A stretch of DNA of 64,000 nt, from NCBI GenBank assembly GCA_043770095.1, contig JAYVIR010000065.1, positions 1 to 64,000 of the forward strand. Reading direction: 5' to 3'. The notes beneath the pieces are model-generated. The model saw nothing but the letters and a program-made list of their open reading frames with translations, was not told the DNA's origin and ran no database searches. Every line of letters begins with the position of its first letter. The first letter of the stretch is position 1. This DNA is from JBGSUZ01 sp043770095. Lineage in GTDB: Bacteria > Bacillota > Clostridia > Peptostreptococcales > Acidaminobacteraceae. Shown here one piece after another: positions 27,432 to 35,954 of the stretch. The position numbers and the translations under genes are program-made.

Positions 27432-27821
27432 GTGAAGTTCAATAAAGATGATTTTATAGAATTAATGGAAAATATTATAGCTATTTCTGATATTATGTAT
27501 CAATCGATTAAAGTGGATGCCTTTGAAGTATTTGAATCCACTTTAGATGAAAGAATGTCTTATTTAGAACAATATCAATTTTCATATAATGAATTTGATC
27601 ATACTTTAAGGACTGAAATTGATCAATTTTTAATAAAAATGAATGAGTATGAGGTTCTAATTAGAAATGAATTAGAGCGATATGATCAAAAAATGCATAG
27701 TGAGTTTGTTGAAAATAGAAAGCAATTGACCCAGTTGCTTGAGGGACAGAAGAAGACACAACAATATACTGGCAGTTATGATCGTAATATTAATGGATCA
27801 ATATTTGATCGCAAGAAATAG
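27432..27821 (+). CDS. Small coiled-coil protein, possible FliT-like chaperone
   Basis: A 129-residue, largely helical and acidic protein without recognisable motif. It sits between fliD and fliS, where Clostridia often encode a FliT-type FliD chaperone. GTG start at 27432 with GAAGGTGA upstream. Function inferred from position only. Confidence 0.6.
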   Translation: MKFNKDDFIELMENIIAISDIMYQSIKVDAFEVFESTLDERMSYLEQYQFSYNEFDHTLRTEIDQFLIKMNEYEVLIRNELERYDQKMHSEFVENRKQLTQLLEGQKKTQQYTGSYDRNINGSIFDRKK

Positions 27822-27838
27822 CAGTGGAGGATTCCTGT

Positions 27839-28297
27839 ATGTCAATTATGAACCCATACAATTATAAGAAGCCAATTGGAACACAACCAATACATGGTCT
27901 TAAGAATGACGTTACAGATCAAAGTAATGGCAGCTCACAAAAAATAAAAACAGATTCGTATATGGAGCAAAAAATTATGAATGCAAGACCGGAAGAATTG
28001 ACTTTAATGTTATTTGATGGCGTGGTAAAATTCATCAAACAAACTCAAATTTTTAATGAGCAAAAAACATACGACAAATCAAATAACGCAAACTTAAGAG
28101 CGCAAGCCATCATCCAAGAGCTTCGTTCAACACTTAATATGGAAATTGAAATTAGTAGAAATTTAGAGAGTTTATATATTTACATGATGGAGCAGCTTGT
28201 GGATGCCAATATTACCAAAAGCAATGAAACGTTGCAAGAAGTATTAGAACTTGCTACGGATCTGCGTGATACTTGGAAAGAGGCTATGGGCTTATAA
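27839..28297 (+). CDS. fliS: Flagellin export chaperone FliS
   Basis: A 152-residue FliS. The family motif is clear in the middle: MEQKIMNARPEELTLMLFDG, then NANLRAQAIIQELRSTLNMEIEISRNLESLYIYM (shown in parts in the family as helix 2-3). The N-terminal ~40 residues, including a PYNYKKP segment, extend beyond the core. FliS binds the disordered C-terminus of flagellin and keeps it unfolded for export. GGAGG at 27826-27830 marks ATG 27839 as start; a GTG at 27824 overlaps the previous gene's trailer. Confidence 0.92.
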   Translation: MSIMNPYNYKKPIGTQPIHGLKNDVTDQSNGSSQKIKTDSYMEQKIMNARPEELTLMLFDGVVKFIKQTQIFNEQKTYDKSNNANLRAQAIIQELRSTLNMEIEISRNLESLYIYMMEQLVDANITKSNETLQEVLELATDLRDTWKEAMGL

Positions 28298-28361
28298 CAA
28301 AATATATGATGCAGAATATAGGTTGAATCAAATAATCAACTTATAGAGGCGGTGGAAGCTC

Positions 28362-28685
28362 ATGGATGGCAATCAACTGTTGATTGAACTTGTAAAAATT
28401 ACAGATATGAAAATTGACTTAATGGAATACGTGATTGAGAAGCTTGTTGAAAAGCCTAAGAGTCTCCAACTTGATTTTGTGAAAACATCTAGCGTGTTTG
28501 ATAAGATTGATTGGCTCAATATGGAGTTTTTATCACATTATCAAAGATTCTTGAAACTTGAAGGCATAAAAGAAATGAGTCAAATAAGAATAGAGCTTTA
28601 TGAGTCGTTAAACGATTTAAAGTGCTTAGTCGGTTATGCATTTGAGCTTGAAACGTCTCTTGAAGATATTTTAAGTAAGTTATGA
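28362..28685 (+). CDS. Small helical flagellar-operon protein, unknown
   Basis: A 107-residue protein, mostly helix, no recognised domain. Last gene of the flaG-fliD-fliS run, ended by a terminator. Its size, helicity and place are compatible with a FlgN/FliT-like secretion chaperone, but no motif proves this. ATG 28362 follows GGCGGTGG. Confidence 0.55.
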   Translation: MDGNQLLIELVKITDMKIDLMEYVIEKLVEKPKSLQLDFVKTSSVFDKIDWLNMEFLSHYQRFLKLEGIKEMSQIRIELYESLNDLKCLVGYAFELETSLEDILSKL

Positions 28686-28718
28686 TGAATAGAATATGAA
28701 AATTATATGAACAGATTC

Positions 28719-28772
28719 TATCAACTTTCTTTTACAGACATTTGTCTTGTTGAAGGAAGTTGATTTTTCTTT
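28719..28772 (+). terminator. Intrinsic terminator after the flagellar operon
   Basis: ATCAACTT (28720-28727) pairs with AAGTTGAT (28757-28764) around a partly paired middle, followed by TTTTCTTT. Confidence 0.75.
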
Positions 28773-28857
28773 AATAAAATATAAGTAAAATTAAGACAAA
28801 ATATATATGGCTATTTATAGGGTTAGAGGTGTTTTGTTTTTCTAAAGGAGAAACTGA

Positions 28858-29562
28858 ATGGAGTTTACTTACAGTGCATACACTAATATGATTAAGGAAT
28901 TGAAACGAAATAATTATCAATTTTGTAATTACCACAATGAAAGTGGTGTTGAAAAATCAGTTATTTTGAGACATGACATTGATTTTAGCTTAGATAAAGC
29001 GCTAGAAATTGCAAAATTAGAAAATAAATTACAAGTTAAATCAACATTTTTTATATCCATTTCAACAAATTTTTACAATGTATTCTCGAAATTGTCATAT
29101 GAAATTATTAGTCAAATTATAGAATTAGGTCATGATATAGGTCTTCATTTTGATGAATCTAGATATGAGATAAATACAACTTATGAGTTAGAGCTATTTA
29201 TTGAAAGCGAGTGTAAGATCTTAAAGAGTGCAATTAGAAATAGTGTTAACTCCGTGTCTATGCATAGACCGTCAAGATGGATATTAGATAGTAAAATAGA
29301 ATTTCAAAATTGTGTTAATAGTTATTCTAATAAATATTTTTCTGAATATAAATATGTTTCTGATTCAAGAATGAATTGGCGAGAAGATGTACTTGATATT
29401 ATAAAAAATAATAATTACAATAAAATTCACATATTAACGCATCCGTTTTGGTATAGCGAAGGTATTGAAGATATGAATTATAAGATAATGAATTTTCTGA
29501 ATACCAACACTGAAAAAATTTCAACACAAATTAGAGAAAATATTACAAATTTTATATTTTAA
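28858..29562 (+). CDS. Polysaccharide-deacetylase-like (NodB-fold) protein
   Basis: A 234-residue protein resembling NodB-fold enzymes: SVILRHDIDFSLDKALEI (the HDID resembles the family's metal-binding Asp pair), STFFISIS, GHDIGLHFDE, and SMHRPSRW. This type occurs widely in surface-polysaccharide and flagellin-modification loci, where it probably removes an acyl or acetyl group from a sugar. No signal peptide or membrane segment, so a cytoplasmic sugar-nucleotide-linked substrate is likely. AAGGAGAAACTG precedes ATG 28858. Activity is inferred from fold only. Confidence 0.6.
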   Translation: MEFTYSAYTNMIKELKRNNYQFCNYHNESGVEKSVILRHDIDFSLDKALEIAKLENKLQVKSTFFISISTNFYNVFSKLSYEIISQIIELGHDIGLHFDESRYEINTTYELELFIESECKILKSAIRNSVNSVSMHRPSRWILDSKIEFQNCVNSYSNKYFSEYKYVSDSRMNWREDVLDIIKNNNYNKIHILTHPFWYSEGIEDMNYKIMNFLNTNTEKISTQIRENITNFIF

Positions 29563-29576
29563 GGATGTGCTCATTT

Positions 29577-30500
29577 ATGGTAATTTTATCAAGCGTAATT
29601 GCCCATTTAGAAAATCATAATATTCGATTTAAATACAAAGGAGATCTTAATTTATCTATAGATAAATTTTCGACTTTAGAAAATTATAAAAATAGCAGCG
29701 TTATATGGATATCAGATATTAAAAAAATTGATTTAGATTTGTTGGTCAAAACCAATGACTTATTGATAGTAACCGTGCCTGAATATGAATTTGAATTATC
29801 AAAAATATTTGAAAATGTTATGTATGGAGACAATTCAAAAGAAATATTTTTCACAATACTTGCCGACTTTATCTACACGTCTCCAGAAATAACGGGTCAA
29901 AAAACTAATTCAATAATAAAAGCAAAAAACATTGGAAAAAATGTTATTATAGGTTTCAATTGTTATATTGGTAATGAAGTTGAAATTGGCGACGATGTGA
30001 TTATTAAAAATAATGTCTCAATAGAATCGAAAGTAAAAATAGGAGACAGAACTATTATTCATTCTGGCGTAGTACTTGGAACCGACGGGTATGGATTTTT
30101 TCAAAATTCGGATGGGCAAAATATTCGTGTGCCACACTTTGGTGGCATCATAATCGGTAGTGATGTTGAAATTGGTGCCAATACGTGTATTGATCGAGGA
30201 ACGCTAGAAGATACGAGGATAGGCAACAACGTTAAAATAGATAATTTGTGCCATATAGCGCACAATGTTATGATTGAAGAAAATGTTTGCGTAATTGCAC
30301 TGTCTATGATAGCAGGTAGTGTAATTCTTAAGAAAAATGCGTATATTGCACCTTCGTCGTCAATTCGAAATCAAGTAACCATTGGTGAAAATAGTGTAGT
30401 TGGTTTAGGTGCAGTTGTTGTGAAGGATGTAGAAAAAAATGTAGTAGTGGCTGGTGTTCCGGCAAAGATAATCAGAGTAAGAAATGATGCTTTAGTTTAA
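29577..30500 (+). CDS. LpxD-like sugar-nucleotide N-acyltransferase
   Basis: A 307-residue protein: an N-terminal ~95-residue domain, then a long hexapeptide beta-helix (VIIGFNCYIGNEVEIGD...). HSGVVLGTDGYGFFQNSDG, PHFGGIIIG, DRGTLEDTRIG and the catalytic-type His region CHIAHNVMI are specific to LpxD, which N-acylates a UDP-3-O-acyl-glucosamine in lipid A synthesis. No other lipid A gene is present, so it more likely acylates an amino sugar for surface modification. AAGGATG at 29561-29567 favours ATG 29577 over ATG 29565. It follows the deacetylase-like gene by 14 bases. Confidence 0.72.
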   Translation: MVILSSVIAHLENHNIRFKYKGDLNLSIDKFSTLENYKNSSVIWISDIKKIDLDLLVKTNDLLIVTVPEYEFELSKIFENVMYGDNSKEIFFTILADFIYTSPEITGQKTNSIIKAKNIGKNVIIGFNCYIGNEVEIGDDVIIKNNVSIESKVKIGDRTIIHSGVVLGTDGYGFFQNSDGQNIRVPHFGGIIIGSDVEIGANTCIDRGTLEDTRIGNNVKIDNLCHIAHNVMIEENVCVIALSMIAGSVILKKNAYIAPSSSIRNQVTIGENSVVGLGAVVVKDVEKNVVVAGVPAKIIRVRNDALV

Positions 30501-30761
30501 AAAGTATGTAACATATTTTAACAGCTACAATATTATACAAAGGCAGTCATTACAGACCTGTTAGAAGAACAACTTAAGCTTATTGAATTATTGCTTGGTA
30601 CGCACTACTGGCAATAAAATAAAAATACTTTCAATTTTCCTGTTTAAGCCCCATCCAACGAGGGTAAAAGTGAAACAACTTCATAAAAGTAAGGGGGATC
30701 CAATTCAGAACAGACACAAAAATTTTAGCCCTATACTTAATCACCGAGAGGAGTTGTATTT

Positions 30762-31301
30762 ATGAACATTACTTTAACTGGAAGAAACATTGAAATCACT
30801 GAGGCACTTAAAAACAACGTAGAAGAAAAATTATCAAAATACGAAAAGTACTTTAAAAGCGATATTGAAGTACAAGCGACAATGGGTGTTCAGAAAACAA
30901 GACAGATTTTTGAATTGACAATTCCGCTCAAGGACGACGTGGTCATTAGAGTTGAAGAATCATCAGAAGATATGTACACTTCAATTGATCTTGCTGTTGA
31001 CAAATTGGCAAGACAAATTCAAAAGCATAAAACCAAGCTTGAAAAAAGATACAGAGGTCATGACACCATCAGATTCGATCAAATTCCGTTAAGAGCAAAT
31101 CCACAAGAAGTAGAACAAGAGCATATTGTTGTGAAAGCTAAGAAATTCCCAATCAAACCAATGGATTCAGAAGAAGCAATTTTGCAAATGGAGATGTTGG
31201 GGCATAATTTCTTTGTATTTAAGAATAGCGAAAGCGATGAAGTAAATGTTGTTTACCAAAGAAAAGATGGAAAATATGGATTGATTGAACCTGTTGAGTA
31301 G
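30762..31301 (+). CDS. hpf: Long-form ribosome hibernation promoting factor
   Basis: A 179-residue HPF. Residues ~1-100 are the ribosome-binding domain (MNITLTGRNIEITEALK; SSEDMYTSIDLAVDKLARQIQKHK). Residues ~120-179 are the C-terminal dimerisation domain (PMDSEEAILQMEMLGHNFFVF, GKYGLIEP), so this is the long form that makes 100S dimers of idle ribosomes. Start ATG 30762 follows GAGAGGAG. It is flanked by a terminator downstream and a ~260-base leader upstream, so it is probably monocistronic. In Clostridia and Bacilli it usually lies just upstream of secA and prfB, as here. Confidence 0.96.
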   Translation: MNITLTGRNIEITEALKNNVEEKLSKYEKYFKSDIEVQATMGVQKTRQIFELTIPLKDDVVIRVEESSEDMYTSIDLAVDKLARQIQKHKTKLEKRYRGHDTIRFDQIPLRANPQEVEQEHIVVKAKKFPIKPMDSEEAILQMEMLGHNFFVFKNSESDEVNVVYQRKDGKYGLIEPVE

Positions 31302-31349
31302 TAAATAATTAAATTTTATCAAAAAAATCTTATTTAGACATGCCAATTG

Positions 31350-31377
31350 GCCCCCTATAACCTAGGGGGCTTATTAT
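31350..31377 (+). terminator. Intrinsic terminator after hpf
   Basis: GCCCCCTA (31350-31357) pairs perfectly with TAGGGGGC (31363-31370), loop of five, followed by TTATTATTATT. Confidence 0.88.
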
Positions 31378-31511
31378 TATTGTGTGTCATCTATTTATTT
31401 CCCTATGAATATACAGTATAATTACTATTGAATAACCTGATTATTAATTTAAGACAGATTCGCCTGTCGTTAGCCTTGCTAAAGATGGGTTTTGGGAATA
31501 AAGGAGTTTAT

Positions 31512-32291
31512 ATGAGCAAAAAAACTAAACTCATTTTATGCTTGAGTTTACATATTCTCATTGGATTATTGGTCTATGGCATGAGCTTTTTGGGTTTGGT
31601 CTTTGCTTATGAAAAAAGTGGCTGGATTATGGTGGCTGTCGTCCTTGGATTGCTTATTATGGCACGATATGCTTATAAATTGTATATAGACATGAAGCAG
31701 CAGTATTTTGACACCATAAAGACTTTATCAAATGCGCTAGATGCAAAAGATAATTATACCAATGGGCACTCAATGAGAGTTGCAGACATCTCTGAGGCGA
31801 TTGCAAGGCAAATGGGACTGCGCAATTGTCAAATTGAAATGATTAAAACAGCGGCAACGCTTCATGATATTGGAAAGATAGGCATCTCAGATGCTATTAT
31901 CAATAAACCTGGGAACTTAGAAATGAATGAAATTTATGAAATAAGAAGGCACCCTGAAATAGGTGAACAAATATTAAAAGATGTAAAAGCGCTTAGAAAA
32001 ATCGCCAAAATTGTTAAGCACCACCATGAAAGATATGATGGCAATGGTTATCCAGACAGCCTGAGCGCAGATGAAATTCCTTTGGAATCTGCCATTATTT
32101 CAGTGGCGGATGCTTATGATGCAATGACTTCTAATCGCATATACCGCGTTGCGATGTCCGAAATGAAGGCCGTCGAAATGATTCGAGAAGAACGCGGACT
32201 TCAGTTTCATCCAGAGGTTGTAGACGCTTTCATGCAATGTTCTAAGGAATTGATCATAGAAAGTTTCGAAATTAACGAAGAAGTATCCTAA
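31512..32291 (+). CDS. Membrane-bound HD-GYP domain protein
   Basis: A 259-residue protein. Two N-terminal membrane segments (LCLSLHILIGLLVYGMSFLG and MVAVVLGLLIMARYAY) are followed by an HD-GYP domain: ATLHDIGKIGI holds the HD pair and HHERYDGNGYP the GYP motif, with the SVADAYDAMTSNR segment behind. HD-GYP proteins hydrolyse cyclic di-GMP (some cyclic GMP-AMP), lowering the signal that suppresses motility. AAAGGAG just before ATG 31512 decides the start, although the frame is open to 31428. Confidence 0.88.
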   Translation: MSKKTKLILCLSLHILIGLLVYGMSFLGLVFAYEKSGWIMVAVVLGLLIMARYAYKLYIDMKQQYFDTIKTLSNALDAKDNYTNGHSMRVADISEAIARQMGLRNCQIEMIKTAATLHDIGKIGISDAIINKPGNLEMNEIYEIRRHPEIGEQILKDVKALRKIAKIVKHHHERYDGNGYPDSLSADEIPLESAIISVADAYDAMTSNRIYRVAMSEMKAVEMIREERGLQFHPEVVDAFMQCSKELIIESFEINEEVS

Positions 32292-32377
32292 CAATGTGAA
32301 TTGTGCTGAGAATCACTAAAATGGGTTTAAATCATCGCAACTAGTAGAACATGCAGTTGTGAAGGAGGTTGCATATT

Positions 32378-32971
32378 ATGGTGTTAGAAGCTATTGTCAT
32401 CGGATTGATCGTAGGTTTTTTTAGAAATGGTCGATGGTATAATTTAATGGAAATTGAATTTAAGGGTTGGTATCTAATTTTTATTGGCGCAGCACTTCAG
32501 ATTATTCCAATTGCTGCGACAAAACTTACAGAGCGCTACAGTCTGTTACAATGGACGCCTTTTGTTGGTATGTGTTTCATTCTCTTTGCGGTGTTGATGA
32601 ATTGGAAACTTAAAGGATTCAGGCTCATTGCTTTTGGTGCACTTTTGAATTTATTGGTGATGTTCATTTATAGTGGCAAAATGCCGATGAGCCTTAATAT
32701 GGCGAATTTTGCAGGACTCAGTTCTTTTGCTGAATCTGTTAAAGCGGGAACCGTTATCAATTTGGTTTCGTTGGAGGATGCAGGCTCATTTCTAAAATAT
32801 TTAGGGAAGGTTATTCCGATACCAAAGCCTTATCCTCTTGCAAAAGTCATCAGTGTTGGAGACTTGCTAATTTCGCTTGGAGTTGGTTATTTTATCCAAG
32901 GCGAGATGGTTTACTACCACTTTAAATCACGAAGCAAAATGCTCAAATTTTCAAACAAATCAAGGTTTTAG
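32378..32971 (+). CDS. DUF5317-type membrane protein
   Basis: A 197-residue protein with about five hydrophobic segments (LEAIVIGLIVGFF, YLIFIGAALQIIPIAA, PFVGMCFILFAVLM, LIAFGALLNLLVMF, VGDLLISLGVGYFI). The GKMPMS motif and overall layout match DUF5317 proteins of Clostridia, which have no known function. GAAGGAGG at 32361-32368 sets ATG 32378. Followed by its own terminator. Confidence 0.75.
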   Translation: MVLEAIVIGLIVGFFRNGRWYNLMEIEFKGWYLIFIGAALQIIPIAATKLTERYSLLQWTPFVGMCFILFAVLMNWKLKGFRLIAFGALLNLLVMFIYSGKMPMSLNMANFAGLSSFAESVKAGTVINLVSLEDAGSFLKYLGKVIPIPKPYPLAKVISVGDLLISLGVGYFIQGEMVYYHFKSRSKMLKFSNKSRF

Positions 32972-32977
32972 CAAGCA

Positions 32978-33001
32978 AGCCGAGGTCACTCGGCTATTTT
33001 T
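32978..33001 (+). terminator. Intrinsic terminator upstream of secA
   Basis: AGCCGAG (32978-32984) pairs with CTCGGCT (32989-32995) around GTCA, followed by ATTTTTG. Confidence 0.88.
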
Positions 33002-33080
33002 GTTCACAGGATATTCACAAAAGATTCATAGGAAAGTTTTGTACTTGTCATGTAAAAGAAATATAAACCGAGAGGGTATA

Positions 33081-33089
33081 TGTTATAAT
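33081..33089 (+). promoter_or_regulatory. Extended -10 promoter of secA
   Basis: TGTTATAAT (33081-33089) is a consensus extended -10 element 38 bases before the secA start; the -35 region is weak, which such promoters tolerate. Confidence 0.6.
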
Positions 33090-33126
33090 TAAATCAGGCA
33101 GTTTTAATTAAGAGAGGATGAAATCA

Positions 33127-35808
33127 ATGGCTATATTGGATATATTTTCAAAAGGACTTAGTGATCGAGAGATAAAAAAGTTCTTTAAAGAAGTGGCAAA
33201 AATTGAGGCATTTGAACCTAGAATGCAGCAGCTATCAGACAAAGAACTCGGTCAAAAAACGATAGAATTTAAAGAGCGTTTTTCAGCGGGTGAAACTTTG
33301 GATGATTTATTAATTGAGGCATTTGCGGTAGTTCGCGAAGCTTCGGTTCGTTCTTTGGGCATGAGACCGTTCCCAGTACAATTACTTGGTGGCATGGTGC
33401 TTCACGAAGGACGAATTGCAGAAATGAAAACAGGGGAAGGTAAAACGCTTGTAGCGACACTTCCAGCCTACCTCAACGCATTAAGCGGAAAAGGCGTTCA
33501 CATTGTAACGGTAAATGATTACCTTGCTAAACATCAAATGGAATGGATGGGGAAATTGTATAACTTCCTTGGTCTTTCTGTAGGATGCATACTCCACTAC
33601 ATGTCGCCGGAACAACGCCGACAGGCTTATAATTGTGACATCACATATGGTACAAACAATGAGTTCGGTTTTGATTATCTTCGTGACAATATGGTGGTTC
33701 TTAGAGAACATATGGTTCAAAAAGAACTTAACTATGCCATTGTCGATGAGGTTGACTCCATTTTAATCGATGAAGCCAGAACCCCTTTGATCATTTCTGG
33801 CGAAGGCGATAAATCTACTGACCTTTACCGTGTGGCAGACATATTTGCTCAGGGTCTTAAAAGTGAAGTCGATTTTGTTGTCGATGAAAAGCAAAAATCA
33901 GTTGTCCTTACGGATGAAAATGGTGTTGCAAAAGCCGAGAAATTCTTTACCATCGAAAACCTTTCAGATCCTGAAAATATGGAAATTTCACATCATGTTA
34001 ACCAAGCTTTAAAAGCGCATTACATGATGAAAGCCGACGTAGATTACGTTGTAAAAGAAGGCGAAGTATTGATTGTTGACGAGCATACTGGTCGTTTGAT
34101 GCAGGGACGTCGCTATTCTAATGGACTCCATCAAGCCATCGAAGCCAAAGAAGGCCTCGAGGTAAGAAAAGAATCTCAAACCTTAGCAACCATTACGCTT
34201 CAAAACTACTTCCGTATGTTCAACAAGCTTTCCGGCATGACGGGTACTGCAAAAACGGAAGAAGACGAGCTTAGACACATTTATAATCTCGATGTAGTGA
34301 GCATTCCGACCAATAAGCCTGTTCGAAGAACAGATTTTCCAGATTTGATTTATCGTTCAAGAGAAGGTAAATTTAAAGCGGCTATTGCAGACATCGTGGA
34401 AAGACATGCCAATGGACAACCGGTTCTTGTCGGAACTATTTCCATTGAAACGTCTGAATATTTGAGTGAACTTTTAAGAAAAAAAGGCATTAAACATGAA
34501 GTCCTCAATGCAAAGCAACATGAACGTGAGGCTGAAATCGTTGCACAAGCAGGTCGTAAAGACTCTGTAACGATTGCAACCAACATGGCGGGTCGTGGTA
34601 CCGATATTTTGCTCGGTGGTAACCCTGAGTTCATGTCAAAAAATGAAATGCTAAAATTGGGTCATAGCGAACATATCATCAACCTCGTTCTGAGCCCACT
34701 CTTTATAGATGATGCAGAAGTCATAGCGGCGAAAGCTGAATATGAAGCAATCTATTCAAAATTTAAACAAATTACTGATGAAGACGGAGAAGCGGTTAGA
34801 GCTGCTGGCGGTCTTCATATCATCGGCACAGAGCGTCATGAATCAAGACGTATAGACAATCAACTTCGTGGTCGTGCGGGTCGTCAAGGTGACCTCGGTT
34901 CTTCTAGGTTCTATCTTTCATTTGAAGATGAGCTTATGCGACTCTTCGTAAGTGACAAAATCAAAGACATGGTTGATAAGTTGGGAATGGACGATGATAC
35001 GCCGCTTGAAGCAAAAATTCTCAGCAAATCGATTGAGAATGCTCAGAAGAAAGTGGAAGGTCGTAACTTTGGCATTCGTAAACACGTCCTTCAATATGAT
35101 GACGTTATGAACAGACAAAGAGGCATCGTCTACGGAGAACGTAAGAAAGTACTTCTTGGTGAAGACCTTAAAGAACATATGGATGGCATGATTGAAGGCA
35201 TTATCGACTCTAATGTTAACCTCTATACCGCCAATTCAGATTATCCAGAGGATTGGGATCTTAAGGATATGGAAGAACATTTCCATCAGTTATTCCTTGA
35301 AAGAGGTCAATTGGCTGAAATCGTGAAAGGTGTTGAGCGTAGAGAAGACTTCTCTGAAAAGCTCAAATCTGTTGCACGTGAACAATATCAACTCAAAGAA
35401 GATGAATTTACACCTGAAAATATGAGAGATCTTGAGCGTTTCATATTACTCAGAGTGGTCGATCAAAAATGGATGGATCATATTGATGACATGGAACAAC
35501 TCAAGCAAGGTATTAACCTTAGAGCTTACGGCAATGAAGACCCTGTAAGAGCATATCAAAAAGAGGGCTTCAATATGTTCGATGAAATGATCTACAATAT
35601 TCAGGAAGATTCGCTTAAATTTATCTACCATGCAGGCGTCACGATTGACACGACGAGAACCCAAGTGGCAGTCATTACTGGCGAATCAGGTGGCGGTGAA
35701 TTTTCAGAAGTGAAATTGACAGATACAGATGCTAAAACAGGCAGAAATGATCCGTGCCCATGTGGCAGCGGCAAAAAATATAAGAAATGTTGTGGCGTTA
35801 ACGCTTAG
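33127..35808 (+). CDS. secA: Protein translocase ATPase SecA
   Basis: An 893-residue SecA, the motor that drives unfolded proteins through SecYEG. Visible motifs: MKTGEGKTLVATLPAYL (Walker A), DYLRDNM, VDEVDSILIDEARTPLIISG (Walker B/DEAD), the preprotein cross-linking domain, TNMAGRGTDILLGG, and RGRAGRQGD. The C-terminus ends in the zinc-binding CPCGSGKKYKKCCG used to bind lipid and SecB-like partners. The ATG at 33127 fits AGAGAGG; ATG 33118 overlaps the ribosome site. A single-gene unit bounded by terminators. Confidence 0.98.
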   Translation: MAILDIFSKGLSDREIKKFFKEVAKIEAFEPRMQQLSDKELGQKTIEFKERFSAGETLDDLLIEAFAVVREASVRSLGMRPFPVQLLGGMVLHEGRIAEMKTGEGKTLVATLPAYLNALSGKGVHIVTVNDYLAKHQMEWMGKLYNFLGLSVGCILHYMSPEQRRQAYNCDITYGTNNEFGFDYLRDNMVVLREHMVQKELNYAIVDEVDSILIDEARTPLIISGEGDKSTDLYRVADIFAQGLKSEVDFVVDEKQKSVVLTDENGVAKAEKFFTIENLSDPENMEISHHVNQALKAHYMMKADVDYVVKEGEVLIVDEHTGRLMQGRRYSNGLHQAIEAKEGLEVRKESQTLATITLQNYFRMFNKLSGMTGTAKTEEDELRHIYNLDVVSIPTNKPVRRTDFPDLIYRSREGKFKAAIADIVERHANGQPVLVGTISIETSEYLSELLRKKGIKHEVLNAKQHEREAEIVAQAGRKDSVTIATNMAGRGTDILLGGNPEFMSKNEMLKLGHSEHIINLVLSPLFIDDAEVIAAKAEYEAIYSKFKQITDEDGEAVRAAGGLHIIGTERHESRRIDNQLRGRAGRQGDLGSSRFYLSFEDELMRLFVSDKIKDMVDKLGMDDDTPLEAKILSKSIENAQKKVEGRNFGIRKHVLQYDDVMNRQRGIVYGERKKVLLGEDLKEHMDGMIEGIIDSNVNLYTANSDYPEDWDLKDMEEHFHQLFLERGQLAEIVKGVERREDFSEKLKSVAREQYQLKEDEFTPENMRDLERFILLRVVDQKWMDHIDDMEQLKQGINLRAYGNEDPVRAYQKEGFNMFDEMIYNIQEDSLKFIYHAGVTIDTTRTQVAVITGESGGGEFSEVKLTDTDAKTGRNDPCPCGSGKKYKKCCGVNA

Positions 35809-35886
35809 GACATTGCGTAGCAATGACTAGGTCGTTGCAAAGCAACAAAGGCGTTGTTGTGACAACGACTAAGATTTAATCACTAA

Positions 35887-35930
35887 AAAATAAGTAAGTT
35901 GAGATTTCATCTCAACTTACTTATTTGACT
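35887..35930 (+). terminator. Intrinsic terminator between secA and prfB
   Basis: AAATAAGTAAGTTGAGAT (35888 on) pairs with ATCTCAACTTACTTATTT around TTC: about 18 near-perfect base pairs, then T-rich sequence. Confidence 0.85.
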
Positions 35931-35954
35931 TTATTAAGAAATGGGGTGAGTTTT

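Noticed and set aside
30583..30765. 60-codon plus-strand ORF upstream of hpf
   Set aside because: No ribosome site, unusual composition, no recognisable protein pattern, and it overlaps the hpf start. The ~260-base interval is treated as the hpf leader; I found no known riboswitch motif in it.
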